A stretch of 64,000 bases of DNA, taken from contig CAYTVG010000008.1 of NCBI GenBank assembly GCA_964441755.1, positions 124,001-188,000 of the forward strand, written 5' to 3'. The position numbers and the translations under genes are program-made. Positions 8,540 through 17,726 of this stretch are shown here, one piece after another. A model generated the notes under the pieces. The model made no database searches and had not been told where the DNA came from. It saw only the letters and a list, made by a program, of their open reading frames with translations. This DNA is from JAUMBM01 sp964441755 (GTDB lineage: Bacteria > Bacteroidota > Bacteroidia > Chitinophagales > Saprospiraceae). Within the stretch, counting starts at the first letter, position 1; every line of letters starts with the position of its first letter.

Positions 8540-10183
8540 ATGAAAAGCACAATTCTTAAATTTACGCTGATTGCGACGCTCGCCCTGCTGGTCGTTGAGC
8601 TGCAGGCACAGTCGACTTCCTCTTCAGATGGCAGCAGCTGGCTGATCAATGGTTTGATAGCAGTTGCTATTCTCATCTTTTTCTATGCGGTAATTAGTGT
8701 CTCTGACAACTTGCTGATCATCGAGGCGAAAAACATGGGTGTTGACACTACAAAGGTCAACATGGGGCTTTTCCCGAACTGGTCGGAGCTGGTTGGCAGT
8801 GACAAACCGGACTATACCGAAGGGCGGCCGGTGAAGCGCCTCACCAAGGGACACGACATCAAATTGGCGGGCGCAGCTATGCCAAAAATCGTTCCTGCAG
8901 CCGGCGTTACCCGCTATGCTGTACAACCGACTAACTTTCTTGGACTCCAGCCGATCCCGAAGATGGAAGTAGAGGTTGGGGATACGGTACTTGCGGGCGA
9001 TCCGCTGTTCTTCGATAAGCAAATGCCGGAAGTGAAATTCGTGGCACCTGTAAGCGGTGAGGTCATTGCCATCAATCGTGGCGAAAAGCGCTCAATCGTG
9101 GAGGTGGTCATTCTGGCAGACCGCGAACAGCAGTTCCGCGTCATGGAGGTGCCTGCTCTGGAGAGCGCCAGCAGAGCTGAACTGATGGACTTCCTTGCTG
9201 CAAGTGGTGGCTGGACGCTCATCCGCCAGCGTCCTTTCAATGTGCTGGCAACGCCGGGTAAGGCGCCGAGAGATATTTTTGTGTCCACTTTTGATACAGG
9301 TCCCCTGGCTCCGGACTTGTCTCTCATTGTCGAAGGAAACGAAGCCGCTTTCCAAAAGGGTATTGATGTGTTGTCTCATCTGACGGATGGCCGCGTTCAT
9401 CTGGGGCTGGATGCCCGTAATGAGACAGCTCCTGCGGCTGCATTCGCCAATGCGGCCAATGCAGAGAAGTACTTTTTCAAAGGACCGCATCCTGCAGGCA
9501 ATGTAGGGGTACAGATTCATCATATCGCACCTGTTTCAAGCGCAGCGCCTGTCTGGACACTGGGCGTGCAGGAGGTAATTGCCTTAGGTAAGCTCTTCAC
9601 GGAGGGTAGGTTCGATGGCTCACGGGTGGTTGCGCTTACTGGCAATCAACTGAAAGATACGCACTATGTGAAGACTTACGTTGGTGCCAATGTAGGAGAA
9701 CTGGTTGCGGGCAACCTCAAGCAGTCCAAGGTTCGCCTGATCAGCGGTGATGTACTTTCAGGCCAGCAGAAGTCCGCCGAGGGCTTTATGAATATGTACG
9801 ATGATCAGTTGACCGCTATCGAGGAAGGCGATCAGTACGAGTTGTTTGGCTGGTTGCTGGCACTTGAACCACGTCCGTCTGTGTCGCGCACCTATCTCAA
9901 TTTCTTGTTTCCCAATCGCGAGTACGAAGCCAATACGAACACGCATGGTGAAAAACGCGCCTTCGTTGTTACGAACGATTACGAGGCCGTAATGCCAATG
10001 GATATACACACGCATCAGCTCATGAAGTCCATCGTTGTCAATGACCTCGAGAAGATGGAAGGACTGGGGATTTTGGAGTTGGTGGAAGAAGATGTAGCGC
10101 TCTGCGAATTTGCCTGCGTATCCAAGCAGCCCCTGCAGAGTATACTCCGTGAAGGACTGGACGCCCTGCGGGAGCAGGGATAG
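8540..10183 (+). CDS. nqrA: Na+-translocating NADH:quinone reductase subunit A with N-terminal membrane extension
   Basis: The 547-residue protein is about 100 residues longer than typical NqrA (~450). The NqrA-homologous part begins near residue 98 (RPVKRLTKGHDIKLAGAA) and continues through the expected biotinyl-lipoyl-like segment (VEVGDTVLAGDPLF). The extension is a signal-peptide-like stretch (about 1-24, ending LQAQS) followed by a membrane helix at about 35-57. Canonical NqrA is a soluble peripheral subunit that lies on the cytoplasmic side of the pump and takes part in quinone binding. This version would be tethered to the membrane. It is the first gene of a six-gene nqrABCDEF operon. 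The extension is in frame with no stop or gap, so it is not a sequencing artefact visible here. Confidence 0.93.
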   Translation: MKSTILKFTLIATLALLVVELQAQSTSSSDGSSWLINGLIAVAILIFFYAVISVSDNLLIIEAKNMGVDTTKVNMGLFPNWSELVGSDKPDYTEGRPVKRLTKGHDIKLAGAAMPKIVPAAGVTRYAVQPTNFLGLQPIPKMEVEVGDTVLAGDPLFFDKQMPEVKFVAPVSGEVIAINRGEKRSIVEVVILADREQQFRVMEVPALESASRAELMDFLAASGGWTLIRQRPFNVLATPGKAPRDIFVSTFDTGPLAPDLSLIVEGNEAAFQKGIDVLSHLTDGRVHLGLDARNETAPAAAFANAANAEKYFFKGPHPAGNVGVQIHHIAPVSSAAPVWTLGVQEVIALGKLFTEGRFDGSRVVALTGNQLKDTHYVKTYVGANVGELVAGNLKQSKVRLISGDVLSGQQKSAEGFMNMYDDQLTAIEEGDQYELFGWLLALEPRPSVSRTYLNFLFPNREYEANTNTHGEKRAFVVTNDYEAVMPMDIHTHQLMKSIVVNDLEKMEGLGILELVEEDVALCEFACVSKQPLQSILREGLDALREQG

Positions 10184-10254
10184 TAAGGCGGCCGGCAAAA
10201 TGCTTGTCAGCTTCTTCATTAATTTATTGATTTTTTTGATAGCTTATTATACAC

Positions 10255-11556
10255 ATGAAGGCACTAATTGATTTTTTTCACCGGATTGAGCCGGATAAGA
10301 AAAAATCGCCGTTGCTCCATACGGCCTATGATGCGTTCTTTACATTCGCTTTCACGCCCAATTCTGTGACGAAAAACGGTGTGCATATACGCGACGGTAT
10401 TGATTTGAAGCGCACTATGGTATACGTTGTACTCGCCATGCAGTTGTGTTATGTGTTGGGTACCTATAACATTGGTCATCAGCATTTCTCCGCGCTGGGG
10501 CAGCACACAGGTCTGCTGGAGGGCTTGCATCTGAAGTTGGTCTATGGGTTAATAAAACTGTTGCCCATCTTCGTTGTGACGCACATTGTAGGTCTTGGTA
10601 TAGAGTTTTTCTATGCTGCCAAGAAAGGACATGCAGTAGAAGAAGGTTTCCTGGTTTCAGGGGCCCTCATTCCGCTTATCATGCCACCGGATATCCCACT
10701 CTGGATTCTGACCCTCTCTATCGTGTTTGCTGTAATCCTCGGTAAGGAGGCCTTCGGTGGTACGGGTATGAACGTACTCAATGTTGCATTGCTGGCGCGT
10801 GTATTTGTATTCTTTGCCTATCCAACTTATATCTCAGGTGATGAGGTGTGGATTGCAGGCATAGAAAAGGCCGGTGTAGGTCAGTACGTGGGACAAGAGT
10901 ATGGCGCCGTATATGGGTTCTTTGATGGTATTTTCAACAGCTTTGGCTGGTCAACTTTTGGCGCAGGTGGGCAGGCAGTCGTCGATGGGTACACGGGTGC
11001 TACGCCGCTTAGCCTGGCTGCAAAAGGTGGCTGGGAGGCTGTGACGGCCGTATACACAGAGAGCCAGATGTGGTGGGGACTCATTCCCGGGTCTATTGGG
11101 GAAACGGGTAAGCCTTTCATCATCCTGGGAGCTATCTTCCTCGCATTTACCCGGGTCGCAGACTGGCGTATCATGGTCTCAGCGGTTCTCGGTCTTGCTT
11201 TCGGAGGTATTCTGCTCAATGCGCTGGCACCGGAGAAGGGAGAGCTGGGAATACAAATGTTTATGGCAGTGCCTTGGTACTATCATTTCTATATGGGTAG
11301 CTTCTTGTTCGCTATGGCGTATATGGCTACTGACCCTGTGACTTCATCCGGTACGCCTACGGGCAAATGGATTTATGGTTTCCTGATAGGCTTCATTGGC
11401 CTTGTCATACGGGTAATGAATCCTGCTTATCCCGAAGGCTGGATGTTGGCCATCCTGCTGCTCAATGTCTTTGCGCCGCTGATTGATCACTATGTGGTAG
11501 AGGCCAACATAAAGCGTCGGCAGCGTAGATTAGCAGCTGTAGCCGGACAGTCTTAA
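10255..11556 (+). CDS. nqrB: Na+-translocating NADH:quinone reductase subunit B
   Basis: A 433-residue integral membrane subunit with multiple helices. NqrB carries riboflavin and a covalently bound FMN and forms part of the Na+ path. The FMN attachment motif is present as GYTGATPLSLA, where the Thr of GATPL takes the phosphoester-linked FMN. The N-terminal segment starting MKALIDFFHRIEPDKKK matches NqrB proteins. The length is close to the family norm. The gene lies 71 bp after nqrA in the same orientation. Confidence 0.96.
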   Translation: MKALIDFFHRIEPDKKKSPLLHTAYDAFFTFAFTPNSVTKNGVHIRDGIDLKRTMVYVVLAMQLCYVLGTYNIGHQHFSALGQHTGLLEGLHLKLVYGLIKLLPIFVVTHIVGLGIEFFYAAKKGHAVEEGFLVSGALIPLIMPPDIPLWILTLSIVFAVILGKEAFGGTGMNVLNVALLARVFVFFAYPTYISGDEVWIAGIEKAGVGQYVGQEYGAVYGFFDGIFNSFGWSTFGAGGQAVVDGYTGATPLSLAAKGGWEAVTAVYTESQMWWGLIPGSIGETGKPFIILGAIFLAFTRVADWRIMVSAVLGLAFGGILLNALAPEKGELGIQMFMAVPWYYHFYMGSFLFAMAYMATDPVTSSGTPTGKWIYGFLIGFIGLVIRVMNPAYPEGWMLAILLLNVFAPLIDHYVVEANIKRRQRRLAAVAGQS

Positions 11557-11637
11557 GGTTAAGAAGATGACGCTGTTTCGAGGCTCAGGCGAGAAGATAA
11601 GCGCAATTTATTCCTTAACAGGTAAAAAATTAAAATT

Positions 11638-12384
11638 GTGAATAATACCAGATATGTAATCGTCTTCGTACTGATTATGACAGTCGTGGCAGCACTCTTG
11701 CTGGCAGGTACGCTGCAGGTGACCAAAGAAAAGGCTGCAGAGAATGAGGCGATCTTTAATAAAAGAGCAATCCTGCTGGCATTGGGTAAAAAGCTTACCT
11801 CCGATGGCAAAACAGCTTCGGATATGTCAGATGCGCAAGTGCTGGAGATCTTCAACAACCAGGTCGAGCAAATGGTGATCGACCGACAGGGTAAAACGGT
11901 CGATGGTGTGCTTGCTGAAAAGGTAGATCTCGCCGCTGAGCGTAAAAAACCGGAAGAGCAGCGTTTGCTCCCTGTATTTATCTTTACCCGGGATACAGAA
12001 AAATTTTATATTCTTGCTGTACGGGGTAATGGACTTTGGGATGAAATCTGGGGTAATATCGCACTGCAGTCAGATTTGAATACGATTGTCGGGGCTGCTT
12101 TTGATCACAAGGCGGAAACACCTGGTCTCGGTGCCGAGATTAAAGACAATCCGGCTTTCCCCGCACAATTTGAAGGTCGTAAGATCTACAATGATGGCGG
12201 AAACTATGTATCTGTGGTGGTGCGCAAAGGAGGGGCTGTTGACAAAAATCACGAAGTCGATGGTATCTCCGGAGCGACAATCACTTCCGATGGCGTTACG
12301 CAGATGTTGTACAAAGGCTTGCTTTTGTACCAACCGTACATAGAGCAAATTCGCAGCCAAGACAAACTCGGCAGCTTGAATTAA
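11638..12384 (+). CDS. nqrC: Na+-translocating NADH:quinone reductase subunit C
   Basis: A 248-residue protein with one N-terminal membrane helix (about residues 5-25) and a periplasmic FMN-binding domain. The covalent FMN motif is visible as DGISGATITSDGV, with the Thr of SGAT as the attachment site. The start codon is GTG at 11638, preceded by an AT-rich stretch; no upstream ATG gives a better start. It follows nqrB by 81 bp. Flavinylation would need an ApbE-type transferase, which is not in this window. Confidence 0.96.
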   Translation: MNNTRYVIVFVLIMTVVAALLLAGTLQVTKEKAAENEAIFNKRAILLALGKKLTSDGKTASDMSDAQVLEIFNNQVEQMVIDRQGKTVDGVLAEKVDLAAERKKPEEQRLLPVFIFTRDTEKFYILAVRGNGLWDEIWGNIALQSDLNTIVGAAFDHKAETPGLGAEIKDNPAFPAQFEGRKIYNDGGNYVSVVVRKGGAVDKNHEVDGISGATITSDGVTQMLYKGLLLYQPYIEQIRSQDKLGSLN

Positions 12385-12422
12385 TTCTGGTATTTGTCCA
12401 TTTTTCAAATCTTTATTTCGAT

Positions 12423-13139
12423 ATGGCGAATGTAAAAACTGCAGATATAGTAAAAGAGAAGGAGCCGCTTTTTGGTAAGGAAGAACGCAGGCTTCTCGTA
12501 GATCCACTAACAGACAACAATCCAATTACCATACAGGTCCTGGGTGTCTGTTCTGCACTTGCAGTTACCTCTCTGGTGTATCCTGCCTTGGTCATGGCTG
12601 TAGCAGTTACTTTTGTAACCGCTTTTGCCAATCTGTTTACCTCTATGGTGAGGCAGTTCATCCCTAAACAGGTGAGAATGATTGTGCAGTTGGTAATTAT
12701 TGCTACACTGGTTACGCTCGTGGAGATGGCACTTAAGTATGCAAACTATCCTGTCTATAAGCAGCTGTCTGTTTACATAGGTCTTATCATTACCAACTGT
12801 ATCGTTATGGGGCGCCTGGAGGCTTATGCAATGGCCAATCGCCCCTGGCGTTCTTTTGTAGATGGGCTGGGCAATGGTCTCGGATATGGTGCCATATTGG
12901 TAGTTGTTGCATTTTTCCGGGAGATTTTTGGAAAGGGTAGCTTGTTTGCCGGTAGCCCTATCGAAATCAAAATCATCGGTATCAATGACTCATACCTGAT
13001 TAATACAGTAACCAATAGTTGGTTCTCCTGGTATACTAACAACAACCTGATGGTGTTGCCAGCTGCCGCGATGTTCATTATCGCTGTTTTAATTTGGGTG
13101 CAGCGCACCCGAAATCCAAAGCTTGTGGACATTTCGTAG
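12423..13139 (+). CDS. nqrD: Na+-translocating NADH:quinone reductase subunit D
   Basis: A 238-residue integral membrane protein of the NqrD/RnfE family. About six helices are visible, with the conserved helix segment LIITNCIVMGRLEAYA that holds a Cys at the NqrD/NqrE intramembrane 2Fe-2S site. Together with NqrE it forms the inverted-topology pair that passes electrons across the membrane from NqrF to NqrC. It begins 38 bp after nqrC. The C-terminal tail (VQRTRNPKLVDIS) is typical for Bacteroidota NqrD in length. Confidence 0.95.
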   Translation: MANVKTADIVKEKEPLFGKEERRLLVDPLTDNNPITIQVLGVCSALAVTSLVYPALVMAVAVTFVTAFANLFTSMVRQFIPKQVRMIVQLVIIATLVTLVEMALKYANYPVYKQLSVYIGLIITNCIVMGRLEAYAMANRPWRSFVDGLGNGLGYGAILVVVAFFREIFGKGSLFAGSPIEIKIIGINDSYLINTVTNSWFSWYTNNNLMVLPAAAMFIIAVLIWVQRTRNPKLVDIS

Positions 13140-13199
13140 TTCACATGTGCAGGACAGCTATTCATTCTTTTACCGAAACAACTGCTCAATTTCTTTTCT

Positions 13200-13814
13200 A
13201 TGGGCGATTTTGCTAATATCTTCGTTAAGTCGGCTTTCATCGACAACCTGGTGCTTTCCTATTTCTTAGGTATGTGCTCCTTCCTGGCTGTTTCAAAGTC
13301 TGTGAAAACTGCTTTTGGCCTTGGGTTGGCAGTCATCTTTGTGCAAGGAATCACCATGCCAATCAACTGGATCATCAATGAGTATCTCTTAAAAGAAACG
13401 GGTGTTCTGGGTATGGATTTGACTTTCCTCCGGTTCATACTCTACATCGCTGTTATCGCGGGTACCGTGCAGCTCGTTGAAATGGTTGTTGAAAAATATT
13501 CTCCGTCGCTTTATGCCGCTTTGGGTATTTTCTTGCCTTTGATTACCGTAAACTGTGCGATTCTTGGAGGGTCTCTCTTTATGGTTTCGAGGGAATACAA
13601 TTTCTCTAATTCTTTAGCTTTCGCACTTGGCGGCGGCTTTGGCTGGTTTTTGGCTATCATCGCTATCGCGGCTATTCGTGAAAAAATTCGCTATAGCAAC
13701 GTTCCGCCGGGCTTGCGTGGGCTTGGTATGGCCTTTTTGTTGACAGGACTAATGGGGATTGCTTTCATGAGTCTCATGGGTATCAATCCTGCATCATTCG
13801 CTGCTGCCAACTAA
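13200..13814 (+). CDS. nqrE: Na+-translocating NADH:quinone reductase subunit E
   Basis: A 204-residue integral membrane protein of the NqrE/RnfA family with about six helices. Conserved Cys residues occur in FLGMCSFLAVSK and LITVNCAILGG, matching the half-sites of the intramembrane iron centre shared with NqrD. It lies 60 bp downstream of nqrD within the operon. Family length is normal and no key residue appears to be missing. Confidence 0.95.
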   Translation: MGDFANIFVKSAFIDNLVLSYFLGMCSFLAVSKSVKTAFGLGLAVIFVQGITMPINWIINEYLLKETGVLGMDLTFLRFILYIAVIAGTVQLVEMVVEKYSPSLYAALGIFLPLITVNCAILGGSLFMVSREYNFSNSLAFALGGGFGWFLAIIAIAAIREKIRYSNVPPGLRGLGMAFLLTGLMGIAFMSLMGINPASFAAAN

Positions 13815-13926
13815 ACTGTCGGTACAACTTTTGAATTTATCAACAGCATGTAATTATTGATCGGATTATTAATCCGCATCCGCTTAGTTGCTGCTGTCTT
13901 GCATAACGACTATAAGTATTCAGACG

Positions 13927-15231
13927 ATGAATTTTATCTTAATGTCAGTCGCGGTTTTCAGTGCGGTGATTCTCTTATTGTCGCTGCTGCTGATTGTTGC
14001 CCGTAAACGACTAGTGCCCCAGGGGGACGTCAAGATTATCGTTAATGGGGATGAGGAGAATCCAATTCTGGTCGCTCCGGGAAGTTCTCTGCTCTCCTCT
14101 CTGTCTGATAGAAATATCTTCCTGCCTTCGGCTTGCGGTGGTGGGGGTACTTGTGCCATGTGCGAGTGCCATATCGATGAAGGTGGCGGCGATGTGTTGC
14201 CTACAGAGCTCAACCACCTCACGCGCAAAGAGGTGGCAGAGCACAAGCGCCTGGCTTGTCAGGTGAAGGTGCGTCAGGATATGCGCATCAGAATCCCCGA
14301 GGAGATCTTTGGTATCAAAAAATGGGAGTGTACAGTGGTTTCTAACTACAATGTCGCCTCTTTTATCAAAGAGTTTGTCGTGCGCCTGCCTGAAGGTGAA
14401 ACTATGGACTTTCAGTCCGGGGGCTACATCCAAATTGATGTACCTAAGGTGACGGTGGATTTCAAAGAAATGGATATTACTGCTCACCCCGAGCACCATG
14501 GCGATGATCCGCAGAAGTTCCGCTCTGAATGGGATAAGTTTAAACTCTGGGATCTCAAAATGGTCAATGATGAGGAGCAATTCCGCGCTTACTCTATGGC
14601 CAATCACCCTGCAGAGGGCAATATCATCATGCTCAACATCCGTATTGCTACGCCCCCCTGGGATCGCGCTACCAATAACTGGATGAAGGTCAATCCGGGT
14701 GTATGTTCCTCCTATGTATTTGGTTGTAAGCCCGGGGATAAGGTGACAATTTCAGGCCCTTATGGGGAGTTTTTCATCAAACCAACGAAAAAAGAAATGG
14801 TCTACATCGGTGGTGGTGCCGGTATGGCTCCTCTCCGTTCCCACCTTTTCCACCTCTTCCACACGCTCAAAACAACAGATCGCAAGGTGTCTTTCTGGTA
14901 TGGTGGCCGTACGCGTCGCGAGTTGTTCTACATTGAGCAGTTCCGTGAAATTGAGCGTCAGTTCCCCAACTTCAAGTTCTATGTGGCGCTTGATAATCCA
15001 CTACCGGAAGACAACTGGAAAGTAAAAGACACCATGGAGGCTGAAGGTGATGGTTTCGTTGGCTTCATCATGCCTGTTCTGTACGAAAAATATCTCAAAA
15101 ATCACCCGGAGCCGGAAGAAGTAGAGTATTACTTCTGTGGCCCTCCAATGATGAACCAGTCGGTCATCAAGACATTGGATGATCTGGGTGTTCCGGAAGA
15201 GAATATTTCCTTTGACGATTTCGGAGGATAG
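13927..15231 (+). CDS. nqrF: Na+-translocating NADH:quinone reductase subunit F
   Basis: A 434-residue NADH-oxidising subunit. One N-terminal helix (about residues 3-24) anchors it. A ferredoxin-like 2Fe-2S domain carries CGGGGTCAMCEC and the distal Cys of LACQV. An FAD domain (RAYSMANHP) and an NAD(H) domain (GGGAGMAPLRS; YYFCGPPMM) follow. The C-terminus ENISFDDFGG is diagnostic of NqrF. ATG 13927 was chosen; an upstream in-frame ATG at 13888 would add 13 residues without family support. It is the last gene of the operon and ends before a strong hairpin. Confidence 0.96.
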   Translation: MNFILMSVAVFSAVILLLSLLLIVARKRLVPQGDVKIIVNGDEENPILVAPGSSLLSSLSDRNIFLPSACGGGGTCAMCECHIDEGGGDVLPTELNHLTRKEVAEHKRLACQVKVRQDMRIRIPEEIFGIKKWECTVVSNYNVASFIKEFVVRLPEGETMDFQSGGYIQIDVPKVTVDFKEMDITAHPEHHGDDPQKFRSEWDKFKLWDLKMVNDEEQFRAYSMANHPAEGNIIMLNIRIATPPWDRATNNWMKVNPGVCSSYVFGCKPGDKVTISGPYGEFFIKPTKKEMVYIGGGAGMAPLRSHLFHLFHTLKTTDRKVSFWYGGRTRRELFYIEQFREIERQFPNFKFYVALDNPLPEDNWKVKDTMEAEGDGFVGFIMPVLYEKYLKNHPEPEEVEYYFCGPPMMNQSVIKTLDDLGVPEENISFDDFGG

Positions 15232-15288
15232 TCTTTTGGTTATAGGAGCCTCACGCGCTCAGTGTGTCGCTCCGGAATATTGAAAAAT

Positions 15289-15328
15289 AAAAAGGTTTGG
15301 GTGGCATCAGCCGCCCAAACCTTTTTTT
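15289..15328. terminator. Bidirectional terminator between nqrF and the convergent 15347 gene
   Basis: AAAAGGTTTGGGTGGC pairs with GCCGCCCAAACCTTTT around an ATCA loop, one G-T/G-C mismatch, followed by T7 on the plus strand and flanked by A-rich sequence on the other side. It terminates the nqr operon and the convergent gene. Confidence 0.9.
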
Positions 15329-15346
15329 ATATCGTCCCAACTTAGC

Positions 15347-15790
15347 TTAATCCACTTTTTCTGCATCGTGCAGGATATACATCAATCGGTTTGGATCTGC
15401 ATCGTTGAGCTCCAACCGGCCTTTGATGGTAATAGATTCTGTTGTATAGGCAATGGGAAGTCTTGCAAAAACTTCCATGACGGTTTCAGGTCCTGCACCG
15501 CCACAGAAAAAACACATGTTGTAAGGGAAAGCAGAGAAAATAAATTCTTTTTGACCCTTATACCCTTCAACCGGGATGATATACCCCTTAATGGTAATTT
15601 GGCGATTGTTGAGCGCTTTGGTCTCTGCACTAAAAATAGGGACATCAACTTTGAACCCCAAAAGTTCGTCGTATTTCTTTTGATAAGTGACTTTTGAGAG
15701 CGTCTGCCACATGGCACTCTGTGCCTGCGCAGTAATAATCACCCCGGCGAGCAGCAGGGATGCGAGCACCATTTTTTTCATGTTTACCAT
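15347..15790 (-). CDS. Small secreted protein, DUF3299-like
   Basis: The 147-residue protein has a signal peptide (cleavage near AQAQS; ATG 15781 is an equally good start). The mature part contains GYIIPVEGYKGQKEF and then NMCFFCGGAGPE, a layout that resembles DUF3299 proteins with their conserved GYILPLE stretch and a later Cys-containing motif. Two closely spaced Cys could bind a metal or form a disulfide. Function is unknown. It is transcribed toward nqrF and shares a bidirectional terminator with it. Confidence 0.65.
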   Translation of the reverse strand: MVNMKKMVLASLLLAGVIITAQAQSAMWQTLSKVTYQKKYDELLGFKVDVPIFSAETKALNNRQITIKGYIIPVEGYKGQKEFIFSAFPYNMCFFCGGAGPETVMEVFARLPIAYTTESITIKGRLELNDADPNRLMYILHDAEKVD

Positions 15791-15936
15791 GTTTGTGTTT
15801 GAGCAATTGTATACTTATGCTGATTATATATTTGCAGTAAGCAATGTCACAATATAACGCAAGCTAATCTATTTCGTTGTCTGCCGGCAAATAGTTTCTG
15901 CCTGTGACAAGTCCTGATAATTGCGCAAAAAATAAG

Positions 15937-15980
15937 AGCCAATTGTACTGTCAGCACGATTACTTACAGTACAATTGGCT
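15937..15980 (-). terminator. Terminator of the ccm-gdhA operon
   Basis: A 15-bp perfect stem, AGCCAATTGTACTGT with its complement around a 14-nt loop, begins about 50 bp after the gdhA stop. On the minus strand it is followed by TTATTTTTTG. Confidence 0.8.
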
Positions 15981-16029
15981 CCATCATGTTTGTTAAGTAT
16001 TTCAAACAGCCAGCTGATCCAACCAGCGT

Positions 16030-17454
16030 TTATGGCCAAATACCCATAGAAGAATAATCACTTCCAATCTTCATAATGGCACTGACGAAGGCTGCGGTGC
16101 GAAGGTTATCGACTCCTTTCTGACGCTGAATGTCCAGAATTTGATTGAAAGAAGTGATCATCGTATCCTCCAGACCACTACGCACCAGGTCAATTTCATC
16201 GGCACCGCGCGCCAGGGCGAGGCGGTCTTTCATGTCGATTTGCTTGCCGGTCATTTTTTCCACCACATCCAGCAGTCGGTCATACTGGTTCTGGTTGAAG
16301 CGGCGGTCCATCCTGCCAAAACGCATGTGAGACAGGTTTTTGAGCCACTCGAAATAAGAGACGGTAACGCCACCTGCGTTCAGATAAACATCAGGAATAA
16401 TCATTACTCCCTTGTCAATCAGTATTCTTTGTGCTTCGGCAGTAACGGGTCCGTTGGCAGCCTCAGCAATGATTTTGGCTTTTACACGACCTGCATTGCC
16501 TTCGTGGATAGTATTCTCAAGCGCTGCGGGTATCAGGATATCACAGTCGAATTCATTGCAGATTTCGCGTTGCTCTCTGGGATAGCTGGTAGCGCCGGGG
16601 TAGTTGAGTATAGAACCCGTCTCTTTGCGGAAACGAATCAGGTCGTGAATATCGATACCATCGGCTTTATAGATAGCACCTTCTACCTCTCCTACACCGA
16701 CGATGAGCGCATTCCCTTCGTCTTGTGCAATTCTGGCCGAGAATGAACCTACATTACCCAGGCCCTGTACGACGATGCGCTTGCCGGCGATCCCTGTGGT
16801 CAGTCCGAGACGCTTCATCTCTTCCGGCTGGTTGCAGGCTTCCCGAACACCATAGAACACACCACGGCCGGTCGCTTCTTCTCTGCCGCGAATACCGCTG
16901 AGGTTGACAGGCTTGCCCGTCACACAGCCGGCAGCATCGATGTCTTGCTCATTGAAGGAACGGTAGGTGTCATAAATCCAGGCCATCTCACGAGCCCCCG
17001 TACCGTAGTCGGGCGCCGGAACATCAATGGCCGGACCAATAAAATTGCGCTTGATAAGCTCATAGGTATAACGCCGGGTGATCAGCTCAAGCTGCTCGGG
17101 CGTATAATCCCAGGGGTTGATTTTTACCCCGCCTTTGGCACCACCAAAAGGCACATCAACAATAGCACACTTATAAGACATCAGCGTAGCCAACGCCATA
17201 ACCTCTTCCTGGTTGACATGGTTGCTGTAGCGGATACCGCCTTTGGTTGGAGAGCGGTGGTGACTGTGCTGCACCCTGTACGCCTCAATGACCTGTACCT
17301 CGTTGCCAATTTTTACAGGAAAACGCATACGGTAAACGGAGTTGCAGGCTCGAATCTGTTCGAGCAAGCCTGTAGGGAGCCCTGTGTAAGGGGCAGCTTC
17401 GTCAAAATAGTTTTGTACACTGTCAAAAAAGACATCGCGACCTCGATTACTCAT
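16030..17454 (-). CDS. gdhA: Glutamate dehydrogenase (Glu/Leu/Phe/Val dehydrogenase family)
   Basis: A 474-residue cytoplasmic enzyme interconverting glutamate and 2-oxoglutarate plus ammonia with NAD(P). Visible motifs are TKGGIRY and PFGGAKGGVK (catalytic Lys region), APDYGTGAREM (catalytic Asp), the Rossmann motif VQGLGNVGSF and the late AEAANGPVT. The start ATG 17454 overlaps the ccmD stop by 8 nt (ATGAGTAA), so it is translationally coupled to it. A longer frame to 17475 would extend further into ccmD. Its place at the end of a cytochrome c maturation operon is unexpected and has no obvious functional reason. Confidence 0.95.
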   Translation of the reverse strand: MSNRGRDVFFDSVQNYFDEAAPYTGLPTGLLEQIRACNSVYRMRFPVKIGNEVQVIEAYRVQHSHHRSPTKGGIRYSNHVNQEEVMALATLMSYKCAIVDVPFGGAKGGVKINPWDYTPEQLELITRRYTYELIKRNFIGPAIDVPAPDYGTGAREMAWIYDTYRSFNEQDIDAAGCVTGKPVNLSGIRGREEATGRGVFYGVREACNQPEEMKRLGLTTGIAGKRIVVQGLGNVGSFSARIAQDEGNALIVGVGEVEGAIYKADGIDIHDLIRFRKETGSILNYPGATSYPREQREICNEFDCDILIPAALENTIHEGNAGRVKAKIIAEAANGPVTAEAQRILIDKGVMIIPDVYLNAGGVTVSYFEWLKNLSHMRFGRMDRRFNQNQYDRLLDVVEKMTGKQIDMKDRLALARGADEIDLVRSGLEDTMITSFNQILDIQRQKGVDNLRTAAFVSAIMKIGSDYSSMGIWP

Positions 17455-17662
17455 GATGGTCAATTTGGTTTTCAATATTGGTTAGCTTCCGGTCCAGATA
17501 AACCAGGAAGATTACGATACCCAGAAAGATAGCCAGAATAACGGCTACAACCACGTACAGTTTCCCCATACTGCGCATGAAATCTACCTGTTCGCCATGC
17601 GCAAAAGCAGGCTGATGTATAGTAAGCAACGCCAACAGCAGCAACAATGTTCTGAAAATCAT
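17447..17662 (-). CDS. ccmD: CcmD-like small membrane protein
   Basis: A 71-residue protein with a signal-like helix (about 1-20, ending AFAHG) and a second helix (about 33-53), followed by a short charged tail ending NQIDHHE. Position directly after ccmC and size fit CcmD, which helps release haem-loaded CcmE from CcmC. ATG 17662 (MIFRTLL) was chosen; the frame stays open to 17740 but the added residues do not look like a leader. It overlaps the gdhA start by 8 nt. Sequence similarity to proteobacterial CcmD is low, so the name rests on context. Confidence 0.7.
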   Translation of the reverse strand: MIFRTLLLLLALLTIHQPAFAHGEQVDFMRSMGKLYVVVAVILAIFLGIVIFLVYLDRKLTNIENQIDHHE

Positions 17663-17726
17663 ACATGGTCTTTTGACGCTCCAAAAGTCGCTATTTTTAA
17701 GCATAGCACAAAAGAATATTATGGTG

